A stretch of 64,000 nucleotides of DNA, from contig NZ_CP070950.1 in the NCBI RefSeq assembly GCF_017084525.1, positions 1,488,001 to 1,552,000 on the forward strand. Direction: 5' to 3'. This stretch comes from Conexibacter sp. SYSU D00693 (lineage in GTDB: Bacteria; Actinomycetota; Thermoleophilia; Solirubrobacterales; Solirubrobacteraceae). The position numbers were made by a program, and so were the translations under genes. Each line of letters starts with the position of its first letter. Position 1 is the first letter of the stretch. The notes below the pieces were generated by a model that was given only the letters and a program-made list of their open reading frames with translations, was not told the origin of the DNA and ran no database searches. Below, in pieces: positions 10,994 through 19,151 of the stretch.

Positions 10994-12331
10994 CTAGAGG
11001 ACCGGCAGGTAGCGCTCGAGCTCCCACGACGTGACCTGCACGCGGTAGTCCTCCCACTCCTGGCGCTTGATCTCGACGTAGCGGTTGAACATGTGCTCGC
11101 CGAGCGTGCGCAGGACCAGCTCGGACTCCGCGGTGAGCTCGATGGCCTCGCCGAGGGTCTCGGGCAGCTGCTCGATCCCCAGCCGGCGCCGGTCGTCCGG
11201 GGCCAGGTGGTAGAGGTTCTTCTCCATCGGCTCGGGCAGCTCGTAGCCCTTCTCGATGCCCTCCAGGCCGGCCTGCAGGAGCGCCGCGAACGTGAGGTAC
11301 GGGTTGCACGCCGGGTCCGGGCAGCGCAGCTCCATCCGCGTCGCCTGCTCCTTGCCGGGGTGGTAGAGCGGCACGCGCACGAGCGCCGAGCGGTTGCGCC
11401 GCGACCACGCGACGTACACCGGCGCCTCGTAGCCCGGCACGAGGCGCTTGTAGGAGTTCACCCACTGGGCGAAGATCGACGAGATCTCGCGGGCGTGCTT
11501 GAGCTGGCCGGCGATGAACGCCTTGCCGATGGGGCTCAGGAAGTACGGGTCGTCGGCGTCGAAGAAGGCGTTGCGGCCGTCCTTGAACAGCGACATGTGC
11601 GTGTGCATGCCGGAGCCGTTCTCGCCGAAGAGCGGCTTGGGCATGAACGTCGCGTGCCAGCCGTACTTCATCGCGTACTCCTTGACCGTGATGCGGTACG
11701 TCATGCAGTCGTCGGCCATCTTCAGGGCGGGCGCGTAGCGCATGTCGACCTCGTGCTGCGAGGGACCGACCTCGTGGTGGGAGTACTCGACGTGGATGCC
11801 GAGCTGCTCGAGCGCGATGACGGTCTCGCGGCGCACGTCGGAGCCGGCGTCGAGCGTCGTGAGGTCGAAGTAGCCGCCCTCGTCGAGCACCTCGGTGCCC
11901 TTGTTGTCCTTGAAGAGGAAGTACTCGAGCTCGGGGCCGACGTTGAACGTGTCGAACCCCATCGCCTCGGCGCGCTGCAGCGCGCGACGCAGGACGTGGC
12001 GCGGGTCGCCCTCGTAGGGCGTGCGCTCCGGGGTCTGGACGTCGCAGAACATGCGCCCGACGCCCTGGTCCTCCGGGCGCCAGGGGATCACCGCGAACGT
12101 CGACGGGTCCGGCATGGCGACCATGTCGGACTCCTCGATGGCGTTGAAGCCGGTGATCGAGGAGCCGTCGAAGCCCATGCCGCCCTCGAACGCGTCGTCG
12201 AGCTCCGACGCGTTGATCGAGAAGGACTTGAGCTGGCCGAGGATGTCGGTGAACCACAGGCGGATGAACCGGATCCCGGACTCCTCCACCATCGCCTTGA
12301 CGTCCTGCGGCGTGCGCGGCTGCTCGCTCAT
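10994..12331 (-). CDS. glnA: Glutamine synthetase, type I
   Basis: 445 residues. It makes glutamine from glutamate, ammonia and ATP as a dodecamer in the cytoplasm. The start of the catalytic barrel shows MGFDGSSITGF, metal ligands in VGPELEYFLF and SQHEVDMRYA, and the ammonia-site loop NRSALVRVP. Size and the EKNLYHLAPDDRR stretch fit the GSI-alpha group, which is regulated by feedback and protein partners; I do not see the classic adenylylation segment of the longer GSI-beta enzymes. A TAGGGT -10 ends eight bases before the ATG, so the mRNA is likely leaderless. Confidence 0.93.
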   Translation of the reverse strand: MSEQPRTPQDVKAMVEESGIRFIRLWFTDILGQLKSFSINASELDDAFEGGMGFDGSSITGFNAIEESDMVAMPDPSTFAVIPWRPEDQGVGRMFCDVQTPERTPYEGDPRHVLRRALQRAEAMGFDTFNVGPELEYFLFKDNKGTEVLDEGGYFDLTTLDAGSDVRRETVIALEQLGIHVEYSHHEVGPSQHEVDMRYAPALKMADDCMTYRITVKEYAMKYGWHATFMPKPLFGENGSGMHTHMSLFKDGRNAFFDADDPYFLSPIGKAFIAGQLKHAREISSIFAQWVNSYKRLVPGYEAPVYVAWSRRNRSALVRVPLYHPGKEQATRMELRCPDPACNPYLTFAALLQAGLEGIEKGYELPEPMEKNLYHLAPDDRRRLGIEQLPETLGEAIELTAESELVLRTLGEHMFNRYVEIKRQEWEDYRVQVTSWELERYLPVL

Positions 12332-12339
12332 GGGCGCGG

Positions 12340-12401
12340 ACCCTAGCTGACGGTCGCTGGACGATCGGTCGGGTGTCCTGCGACCGCGCGTCGGCTACGG
12401 T
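12340..12401. promoter_or_regulatory. Divergent promoter, glnA and GH5 fragment
   Basis: Minus-strand TAGGGT (12345-12340) is eight bases from the glnA ATG. Plus-strand TACGGT (12396-12401) is six bases before the start at 12408. The two start codons are 76 bases apart. Confidence 0.55.
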
Positions 12402-12407
12402 CGCGCC

Positions 12408-12806
12408 GTGCGTCTCCGCCTCGCCACGCTCGTCGCGTGCCTGCTCGCGGCTGCGCTGGTGCAGTCGGCGAGCGCGTCGGCGACGTGGCCGCCCGCGACC
12501 GTCGGGACCGCCGGCCCGTGGATCGTCGACGGCGAGGGACGCGCGGTCGTGGTCCGCGGGCTCAACCTCGTCGACAAGCGCCCGCCCTACCTGCCCAGCG
12601 CGCGCGGGTGGCGCCCCGAGGTCGCGCGGTGGCTGCGCCGGCAGGGCTTCACCGTGGTGCGGTTGGGGTGGATCCACAAGGGCCTCGAGGCGGTGCGGGG
12701 CCGGTACGACCTCTCCTACCTCCAGCGGTTCGTCGACGACGTGCGGGTCGCGACCGACGCCGGGCTGCTCGTCCTCGTCGACCTCCACCAGGAAGCCCCA
12801 CGCTGA
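12408..12806 (+). pseudogene. Truncated GH5 glycosidase (endoglycoceramidase-like), N-terminal remnant
   Basis: 132 residues: a signal peptide, then GPWIVDGEGRAVVVRGLNLV, DKRPPYLPS, a strand VVRLGWI and VLVDLHQEAP. This is the beginning of a GH5 barrel of the endoglycoceramidase kind, where the family normally continues after HQ(D/E) for another 300 or more residues with two catalytic glutamates. Here a stop follows at once and the next bases begin another gene. No catalytic residue remains, so it cannot be an active glycosidase. The promoter and signal peptide look intact. It is either a remnant or a secreted short protein reusing the front end. Confidence 0.65.
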
Positions 12807-12841
12807 ACGCAACTCGCCGCCCCCAAGGGCGTTCACGCAGC

Positions 12842-13801
12842 ATGAGGCGCTTGGTCATGGCCGCCTGCTTGGTCCTCTGCGCATGCACCGGACCGAGCGC
12901 CGCGGCAGCGACGCTGCCCGCAGAGTTCCTCGCGAGCTCCCCTGCCGCTGCCTCGCCGGAGACGGCCACCTACGCGGTGTCGGACGCCTTCGGCCGGTTG
13001 AAGCTCCTGACCCCGGGCCGCCCCGACCAGGTGCCCGACCTGCTCAACAGCCCTTGCGCACCCCAGGCCATCGCGCGTGGCGTCGTCTACGGCTGCGCCC
13101 AGGCCGACGGCACCTTCGTGGCGGTCCCCTTCCCCTCAGGGCTGCCGAGCGTCGTGCGCCCGTCGCGGATCTCGCCGGCCTCGAGCACCGAGCGGTTCGT
13201 GCCTGGCACGCGGGCGGGCACCGCGTGGCTCGGGGGCACCGTCGTGCTGCGCAGCGACCTCGGCGGCACGGAGCTGCGGGTGCCCGCGGTCGTCCGGCGC
13301 CGCGACGGCATGACCGTCGACGCCCGCGGTCTGCTGGCCGGGGACGTGCGGTCCTGGGGTCCGCGGGCCTTCCTCGACCTCTCGGCCGACGGCCTCCATG
13401 GGCGTCTGTGCTCACCGCTGCGGCGCGAGCCGCTGGTCACGGGCCCCGCGGGCGCCTACGACGACCTCGTCCGGGTCGGCCGGTGGACCATGCGCGCCGC
13501 CGGGAGCGGCACGGGCGCGGCGCGCTGGGTCGTCCAGCGCTGCGGCGCCCGCCGCCGGGCCCTGACGCTCGCTGCCGGCGCGACGCCCGTCCTCGGCGAC
13601 GGCTGGGTCGCGTGGATCGATCGCCGGCAGGTGCGTCTGCGCCGGCTCTCGACCGGGCGGACCACCAGCTGCAGGTGGTCGGGAAGCCGTCCGCGCATCG
13701 CGTTGAGCGCGAACCGGCTCATCGTCTCGCAGCCGGTGCCGGGCGGCTGGCGCGTCCGCGTCCTGCGGCTGCGCCAGGGGGCGCCCGCCGCCGGGGGCTA
13801 G
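12842..13801 (+). CDS. Secreted or lipid-anchored protein of unknown function
   Basis: 319 residues from ATG 12842 (ATG 12857 is possible). The N-terminus MRRLVMAACLVLCACTG is a signal peptide with a plausible lipobox cysteine. The body is beta-rich with repeated short strands such as YAVSDAFGRLKLLTPG, GVVYGCAQADGTFVAVPF and GDGWVAWIDRRQVRLRRLS, which is suggestive of a beta-propeller, and it has paired cysteines. No enzyme motif is seen. It follows directly after the GH5 remnant and overlaps the opposing gene by the CTAG stop tetranucleotide. Confidence 0.7.
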   Translation: MRRLVMAACLVLCACTGPSAAAATLPAEFLASSPAAASPETATYAVSDAFGRLKLLTPGRPDQVPDLLNSPCAPQAIARGVVYGCAQADGTFVAVPFPSGLPSVVRPSRISPASSTERFVPGTRAGTAWLGGTVVLRSDLGGTELRVPAVVRRRDGMTVDARGLLAGDVRSWGPRAFLDLSADGLHGRLCSPLRREPLVTGPAGAYDDLVRVGRWTMRAAGSGTGAARWVVQRCGARRRALTLAAGATPVLGDGWVAWIDRRQVRLRRLSTGRTTSCRWSGSRPRIALSANRLIVSQPVPGGWRVRVLRLRQGAPAAGG

Positions 13802-14415
13802 CTCGTCACGAAGGCGAGCAGGAGGAGCAGGACGCTCAGCGACACCATCCAGAGCATCACCCGGTCGGGCGCGCTCTCGACGCGGTCGCGGGCCGACATC
13901 GGCGCGCGGCGCGGCTCGCGGGCGGTGGCGGCCGCGGCGCGGCGCTCCTCCGGGCGGCCGGTGATGCGGATGACGCCGCCGTCGGCGCCGGGCGGCGGCG
14001 CCATGGTGTCGTCCTGCTCGAGCACGATGCGCCGCGGCGCGGGCGCCGGCTCGTCGTCGACGAAGGCCTCGGCGTCCTCGAGCGCCGTGGCGCCCGTCGG
14101 CTCGTGGTGGGTGCGCACGAAGCGGTGGCCGCGGGTGGGCGGCTCGTCCTCGTCCAGGCCGAAGTCGTCCCAGACGTCGGCGTCCTGCGCGGTGCGGCGG
14201 CGCGGCTCGGCCAGGTCCTGCTGCGCACGACGGGCGGCGCGGCGGGAGGCGAGCTCGTCAGACACCGGCGGGCGGCCGATGACGTGCGCGGGCACGAGGT
14301 CGAAGTCGTCGTCGGCCCACACGGCGACGCGGCGACGGCCGCGCGCCCCCGTGTCGAGGTCGTCGCGGTCCGACTGGACGTCAGCCCACCAGTCGTGGGC
14401 CTCCTGGAATGCCAT
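13798..14415 (-). CDS. Tail-anchored membrane protein of unknown function under a c-di-AMP riboswitch
   Basis: 205 residues, mostly hydrophilic and acidic with low complexity (WADDDFDLVPAHVIGRPPV near the start, WDDFGLDEDEPP in the middle). One hydrophobic segment lies at the extreme C-terminus (VMLWMVSLSVLLLLLAFVTS), so most of the chain should face the cytoplasm and be held by its tail. No enzyme or wall-hydrolase domain is visible. The 5' leader (14416 to about 14585) contains a strong c-di-AMP riboswitch, so expression should respond to that second messenger, which in related bacteria governs osmotic and cell-wall physiology. I do not recognise the family. Confidence 0.8.
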   Translation of the reverse strand: MAFQEAHDWWADVQSDRDDLDTGARGRRRVAVWADDDFDLVPAHVIGRPPVSDELASRRAARRAQQDLAEPRRRTAQDADVWDDFGLDEDEPPTRGHRFVRTHHEPTGATALEDAEAFVDDEPAPAPRRIVLEQDDTMAPPPGADGGVIRITGRPEERRAAAATAREPRRAPMSARDRVESAPDRVMLWMVSLSVLLLLLAFVTS

Positions 14416-14435
14416 CGTGTCTAACGGTCTCTCTG

Positions 14436-14576
14436 GTCGGCCTACGGGGTTAGCTGACGGGTTCGCGCCTGAGACTCGGCGCTACGCGGCAAGGCGATTC
14501 ACCCCAACTGGGAACGGGTCCCCCGCTCCCTGACCGACCGTCGCAGACGCCTCGGACAGGGACTCAGCGGTGATGT
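14436..14576 (-). ncRNA. c-di-AMP riboswitch (ydaO/yuaA class)
   Basis: On the minus strand the conserved blocks occur in the correct order: GCTGAGTCC (14568-14560), GGAGCGGGGGACCC (centred near 14524), TTGGGGTGAATCG (near 14506-14494), and a 3' block (14465-14440) containing CGAACCCGTCAGCTAACC then CCGTAGGCC. These match the ydaO aptamer blocks known from Thermoanaerobacter and Streptomyces. The aptamer ends about 21 bases before the ATG of the tail-anchored protein, so control of translation start or readthrough is possible. I see no U-rich terminator, which favours another expression platform. Confidence 0.92.
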
Positions 14577-14585
14577 GCGCGCAGC

Positions 14586-14613
14586 ATCGTAGCACCATGC
14601 GAAGTCCCTGCAA
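14586..14613 (-). promoter_or_regulatory. Promoter of the c-di-AMP riboswitch transcript
   Basis: TACGAT (-10, 14591-14586) and TTGCAG (-35, 14613-14608) are 16 bases apart on the minus strand. Transcription would start just ahead of the aptamer. Confidence 0.6.
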
Positions 14614-14766
14614 ATGCGCGCAGTTACGTCGCCTTGCACCTGACCGTGCGGTCACCCCACGAGCCTCGCAGGCCGATGCACGTCCTTGTGGAGCGGCGAT
14701 GTGCGGCGGGTTCTGCGCGACGGGCGGCAGGCGGCCACGTCGCGGGAGGCGCCGTTCGGGGGTGGT

Positions 14767-15258
14767 CTAGTTCGTGCGGCCCGCGACGGCGGCGACGTAG
14801 CTCGCGACGGCCTCGGCGTCCTCGCCGCTGACCAGCCCGCCGGGCATCTGGCCCTGCCCCCGCGCGCGGCCCTTCTCGATCGCGTCGAGGATGAGGGCCT
14901 TCGGCGGGCGCATCTGGTCGAGGTTCGGCCCGACCTTGCCGACGGCGTTGGAGGCCCCGAGCGTGTGGCACTGGGCGCAGCGGATCTTGAAGTCCTGCCG
15001 GCCCTCGGCCTGGGCCTTGGTGAGCTCGAGGCCGCCGGGCGCGTCCTCGGCCTTGGACTCCGAGTTGTCGACGAGGACGAGGGCGGGGACGGCGAGGCCC
15101 AGGACGAGCGTCAGGACCGTCACGCCGATCGCCGTGACCCGCCGCTCGGCGCGCGTCGGGCCGGCCGGCTTGCGGCGGCGACCGCTGCGCATCGCGACGC
15201 CCACGACGCTGAGGCCGAGGAGCACGAAGACGAGGACGAACACGATCGTCTGGAGCAC
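14767..15258 (-). CDS. Membrane-anchored c-type cytochrome
   Basis: 163 residues from GTG 15258. Two hydrophobic segments (about residues 3-22 and 42-62) precede a class I cytochrome domain with the haem-binding motif CAQCH and a likely axial methionine in GQGQMPGG. The haem faces outside the membrane and shuttles electrons in a respiratory chain. A TAGGCT hexamer (15271-15266) ends seven bases before the start. It is the obvious client of the cytochrome c maturation genes elsewhere in the window. Confidence 0.87.
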   Translation of the reverse strand: MLQTIVFVLVFVLLGLSVVGVAMRSGRRRKPAGPTRAERRVTAIGVTVLTLVLGLAVPALVLVDNSESKAEDAPGGLELTKAQAEGRQDFKIRCAQCHTLGASNAVGKVGPNLDQMRPPKALILDAIEKGRARGQGQMPGGLVSGEDAEAVASYVAAVAGRTN

Positions 15259-15332
15259 GGCGGCGAGCCTACCCTCAACCGGGGACGCGCGACACGGGTC
15301 GCAACCGCGACGTCACGCCGTGGCCGTGGCGC

Positions 15333-18300
15333 TCAGCGCTTGCGCCCGCCGGCGAAGGACTGCACGGGCGGCGCGACGGCCCGGAAGTCGTCGGTCCCGG
15401 TCGCGGCGAGCTCCTCGGCCGGCGCGGCCCTGGCGGCCGCCTCGCCGCGCCGGCGGTCGAGCTCCAGCGCGTCGAGGATCGAGAACGGCCGGACCTCCGG
15501 CGCGGGCCTGCCGGCGAAGGCGCCCGGCAGCGCGGTGACCGAGCCCATCCCCTCCCCGCGCGCCCCGCCGACGATGGCGAAGTTCTTCTCGGTCTCGGTC
15601 GGGCGGGCGGCGATGGTCCCCGACGCGTCGAGGCGCTCGAGCCGGCGCACGACGACGTTGATCGCCCCGCCCGCGGAGGCGTGGCGCTCGAGGACGCCGA
15701 CGGCGACGACGAGCGGCTCGGCGCGGACGACGACGCGGTCGCGCTCGTAGACCGGCGGCGGGACGACGACGTTCACCGTCCCGGTCTCGTCCTCCACGAG
15801 CAGGAAGCAGACGCCCTTGGCGGTGCCCGGCCGCTGGCGGGCGACGACGAGGCCGGGCAGCCGGACCGGCGTGCCGTGGGGCAGGCGCTCCAGGTCGCCC
15901 GCCGCGACCATGCCGCGGCTGCGCAGCTCGTCGCGCAGCAGGCCCAGCGGGTGGGCGCCGGTCGTCAGCCCGGTCGTCGCGTAGTCGGCGACCATCGCCT
16001 CCCAGCCGGCCACGGCCGGCAGGTCGGGAGCCGAGCCGGTGTCGAGCCCGAGCGCGAGCTGCGTCCCGGCCTCCTCGCGCATCCGCATCCCCGAGGTCCC
16101 CTGCCCCGCCACGAGCACCTTGCGCCCGGGGGCCGCGACGCCGAGCTCCCACAGCGCGCGCCGGCGGTCGCCGCCCACCAGGCCGTCGCAGGCGCCCGAC
16201 CACGCGAGCTGCTCGAGCGCCGCCCGGCCGGCGCCCGCGCGTGAAGCGAGCTCGGCCGGGGAGGTGAACGGGCCCGAGGCGTCGCGCTCGGCCACCAGCG
16301 CGCGGACGTCGTCCTCGCGCACCCCCAGCACGTAGCCCAGCCCGACCCGCACCGCCCCCTCCGGCGTGACCGTGCACCCGACGGCGCTCGCGTTCACGTC
16401 GGGCGGGAGGACCTCGATGCCGCGGCGCTGGGCCTCGTGGACCAGCGCGTCGGAGGGGTAGAAGCCCATCGGCTGCTCGTCGAGGAGCGCGGCCAGGAAC
16501 TCGGGCGCGTAGTGGACCCGCAGCCACGTCGACTGGTAGGCCAGCAGGCCGAACGCCGCGCCGTGGGCCTTGGGGAAGCCGAAGCCCGAGAAGCCCTTGA
16601 CCATCGTCCACACGCGCTCGGCCAGCGCCTCGTCGACGTCGTCGAAGCGCGCGCACGCCCGCTCGACGAAGCGCTGGTGGTAGGCCTCGAGCGCCTCGAT
16701 CGAGCGCTTGCGGCTCATCGCCCGGCGCAGCCCCTCCGCCTCCCCGGGCGAGAAGCCGGCGAAGGCCATCGCGGTCTCGATGACCTGGTCCTGGAAGATG
16801 ATCGTCCCGAGCGTGTCGCGCAGGACCGGCTCGAGCGACGGGTGGTCGAAGGGGACCACGTAGTCGGGGTCCTCGCGCATCCGCTGGCGGCGCTCGATGT
16901 ACGGGTTGACCGCGCCGCCGACGATCGGGCCGGGCCGGACGATCGCCACCTGGATCGTGAGGTCGTCGAGCGTCTCGGGCCGGGTGCGCCGCAGCGAGCC
17001 CATCTGCGCGCGCGACTCGATCTGGAAGACGCCGGTCGTCTCGGCGCGCTGGATCATCCCGAACGTCTCGGGGTCGTCGAAGGGGATGCGCGAGAGGTCG
17101 ATCGTCTCCTGCCGGCGTGCCGCGACCATGTCGACGCAGCGCTCGACCGCCGAGAGCATCCCGAGGCCGAGCAGGTCGATCTTCAGGAAGCCCGCGTCGG
17201 CGCAGGAGTCCTTGTCCCACATGACCATCTGCCGGCCCTCCATCGCGGCCGGCACCACGGGGCAGCAGTCGACGAGCGGGCGGGTCGCGACGATCATCCC
17301 GCCCGAGTGCTGGGAGAGGTGGCGCGGCAGGCCGTGGGCCTCATGGGCCAGGCGGTGCAGCCACGCCCAGCGGCCGTCGTCGACGCGGTCCTCGCCCAGC
17401 GCGTGGGCGATGTCCTGGTCGACGGTCTTGGCCGAGAAGGCCTCGGAGGAGCGCGCCACGCGCTCGATCTCCCCGGGCGGCAGGCCGAGCGCCTTGCCCA
17501 GCTCGCGGATCGCGCCGCGCGCGCGGAAGGTCGGGAACGCCGCGACGAGCGCCGAGCGCTCGCGCCCGTAGCGCTCGTGGACGCGTGGGATGAGGACCTC
17601 GCGCACGTCGCGCGGGAAGTCGAGGTCGATGTCCGGCAGCGCCGTGATCTCGTCGTTGAGGAAGCGCCCGAGGAAGAGGTCGTTGGCCAGCGGGTCGATG
17701 TGCGAGAGGCCGGTGAGGTAGCAGACGATCGACGAGACGCTCGAGCCGCGGCCGCGCCCCGGCGGCAGCACCGCGCGCGCCGCCGAGGGCCCGCGCACCT
17801 CGGCCGCCACCTCGCGCGCGAGCTCGAGCAGGTCGTGGTGCAGGAGGAAGAAGCCCGACAGGCCGAGGCCGCGGATGAGCGCGAGCTCCTCGTCCAGGCG
17901 CTGGACCGCGTCGGCGCGCAGCCGGTGGCCCTCGGGGTAGCGCAGGTCGAAGCGCGCGGCGCACACCTCGGAGAGCTGGCGGTCGGCCGTCGGGTCCTCG
18001 GCGCCCGGGTAGCGGTAGCCGAGGTCCTGGGTGAGGTCGAAGGAGATCTGCTCGGCGATCCGGCCCGTCTCGGCGACCGCGTCGGGGTGGTCGGCGAAGC
18101 GCGCCGCCATCGCCGCGGGCGACGCGAGCACGTGGCTGTGGTTGCCGCGGCGCAGCGGCTCGGACGCGTCGAGCGTCGTGTGCTCGCGGATGGCGACGAA
18201 CGCGTCCTGCAGCTGCGCCCGCTCGCGCGTGTGGGCGTGGACGTCGCCCGTCGCGACGCACGGCACGCCGAGCCGCTCGGCCAGCGACGCCAGCCCGCGG

Positions 18301-18917
18301 TTGAGCGCGCGGTCGCGGCGCAGGTAGGGCCGCTGGAGCTCGACCCGGAAGCCGTCGCGCCCGAACGCCCGCAGCAGCCGGCGCATCATCGGCTCGTCGC
18401 GCACGCCGCGCCTCGCGCAGCCCGAGAGGCAGATGAGCCCCTCGGCGTGCGCCTCGAGGTCGGCGAGCGTCAGCACCGGGTCGAGCACCCGCCGCGGCGG
18501 CCGGCCACGCTGGCGCGACCCGCCCGGCCGGAACCCGCCGCCGTGGCGGCGCACGATGGCCTCGACCTCCGGCGACGCGCCGTCGGGCAGGTCCCCGCGC
18601 GTGTGCGCGTGGGCGCGCGTGAGCAGCAGGCAGAGGTTGCGCCACCCCCGCGCGTCGCGCACCAGCAGCGTGAGGTGCCGCGTCGCGTCGCCTCCACCCG
18701 CCGGGTCGACGACGTCGACCTCCGCCCCGTGGATCGCCTTGAGCCCCAGCGCGCCGGCCGACTGCGCGAACTCCATCGAGCCCGAGACCGTGTTGTGGTC
18801 GACGAGCCCGAGCGCCCGGTGTCCCCGCTCGAGCGCCGCCGCCACGAGCTCCTCGGGCAGCGACGCGCCGTCCAGGAAGGAGAAGGCGGAGTGCGCGTGG
18901 AGCTCGACGTACGACAC
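15333..18917 (-). CDS. dnaE2: Error-prone DNA polymerase III alpha subunit DnaE2
   Basis: 1194 residues from GTG 18917. The PHP domain opens with ELHAHSAFSFLDGAS. The polymerase palm shows PDIDLDFP with catalytic aspartates, and helix-hairpin-helix and OB-fold regions follow (PVRLPGLVVARQRPGTAKG). DnaE2 copies past DNA lesions and causes induced mutation together with ImuB. A LexA box, CGAACATGCGTTCG, ends exactly on the first base of the GTG, so transcription is surely SOS-controlled. The open frame extends further upstream to 19118, but that would place the LexA box inside the coding sequence and adds proline-rich sequence unlike the family. The C-terminus ends near FAGGRKR. Confidence 0.92.
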   Translation of the reverse strand: MSYVELHAHSAFSFLDGASLPEELVAAALERGHRALGLVDHNTVSGSMEFAQSAGALGLKAIHGAEVDVVDPAGGGDATRHLTLLVRDARGWRNLCLLLTRAHAHTRGDLPDGASPEVEAIVRRHGGGFRPGGSRQRGRPPRRVLDPVLTLADLEAHAEGLICLSGCARRGVRDEPMMRRLLRAFGRDGFRVELQRPYLRRDRALNRGLASLAERLGVPCVATGDVHAHTRERAQLQDAFVAIREHTTLDASEPLRRGNHSHVLASPAAMAARFADHPDAVAETGRIAEQISFDLTQDLGYRYPGAEDPTADRQLSEVCAARFDLRYPEGHRLRADAVQRLDEELALIRGLGLSGFFLLHHDLLELAREVAAEVRGPSAARAVLPPGRGRGSSVSSIVCYLTGLSHIDPLANDLFLGRFLNDEITALPDIDLDFPRDVREVLIPRVHERYGRERSALVAAFPTFRARGAIRELGKALGLPPGEIERVARSSEAFSAKTVDQDIAHALGEDRVDDGRWAWLHRLAHEAHGLPRHLSQHSGGMIVATRPLVDCCPVVPAAMEGRQMVMWDKDSCADAGFLKIDLLGLGMLSAVERCVDMVAARRQETIDLSRIPFDDPETFGMIQRAETTGVFQIESRAQMGSLRRTRPETLDDLTIQVAIVRPGPIVGGAVNPYIERRQRMREDPDYVVPFDHPSLEPVLRDTLGTIIFQDQVIETAMAFAGFSPGEAEGLRRAMSRKRSIEALEAYHQRFVERACARFDDVDEALAERVWTMVKGFSGFGFPKAHGAAFGLLAYQSTWLRVHYAPEFLAALLDEQPMGFYPSDALVHEAQRRGIEVLPPDVNASAVGCTVTPEGAVRVGLGYVLGVREDDVRALVAERDASGPFTSPAELASRAGAGRAALEQLAWSGACDGLVGGDRRRALWELGVAAPGRKVLVAGQGTSGMRMREEAGTQLALGLDTGSAPDLPAVAGWEAMVADYATTGLTTGAHPLGLLRDELRSRGMVAAGDLERLPHGTPVRLPGLVVARQRPGTAKGVCFLLVEDETGTVNVVVPPPVYERDRVVVRAEPLVVAVGVLERHASAGGAINVVVRRLERLDASGTIAARPTETEKNFAIVGGARGEGMGSVTALPGAFAGRPAPEVRPFSILDALELDRRRGEAAARAAPAEELAATGTDDFRAVAPPVQSFAGGRKR

Positions 18918-18930
18918 GAACGCATGTTCG
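18917..18930 (-). promoter_or_regulatory. LexA box of dnaE2
   Basis: CGAAC-ATGC-GTTCG read on the minus strand, the Gram-positive SOS operator pattern. Its last base is the first base of the dnaE2 start codon, so bound LexA would cover both the initiation region and the first codon. Confidence 0.88.
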
Positions 18931-19151
18931 CATCCGGGGCGGACGGCTTCAGCCCGGCGCCCCAGAGGCGGTTCGGGACCGAAGGACGTTGGCGGATGGG
19001 TCGGACGGAAACGGTTCGGGGGTTGGTCCTGCGGTCGAAGCGGCAACTGCTCGGCCCTGGCCCGTGCACGTGCCGCCGCGTCGTCGAGCGGGGACTTGGA
19101 GTCGCCAGGCGAGCTCAAGTCGCCGGTCGACGCAGCGAGCAGAGCTCGTCC
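18931..19151. other. Intergenic stretch between dnaE2 and the pilin-like gene
   Basis: 221 bases with no supported gene. Around 19006-19023 it holds the motif GGACGGAAACGGTTCGGGGG, which recurs with one base fewer near 22166 in front of imuB. Confidence 0.5.

Noticed and set aside
18918-19118. Upstream extension of DnaE2 by 67 residues
   Set aside because: It would run through the LexA box and adds proline-rich sequence before the PHP domain that family members lack.
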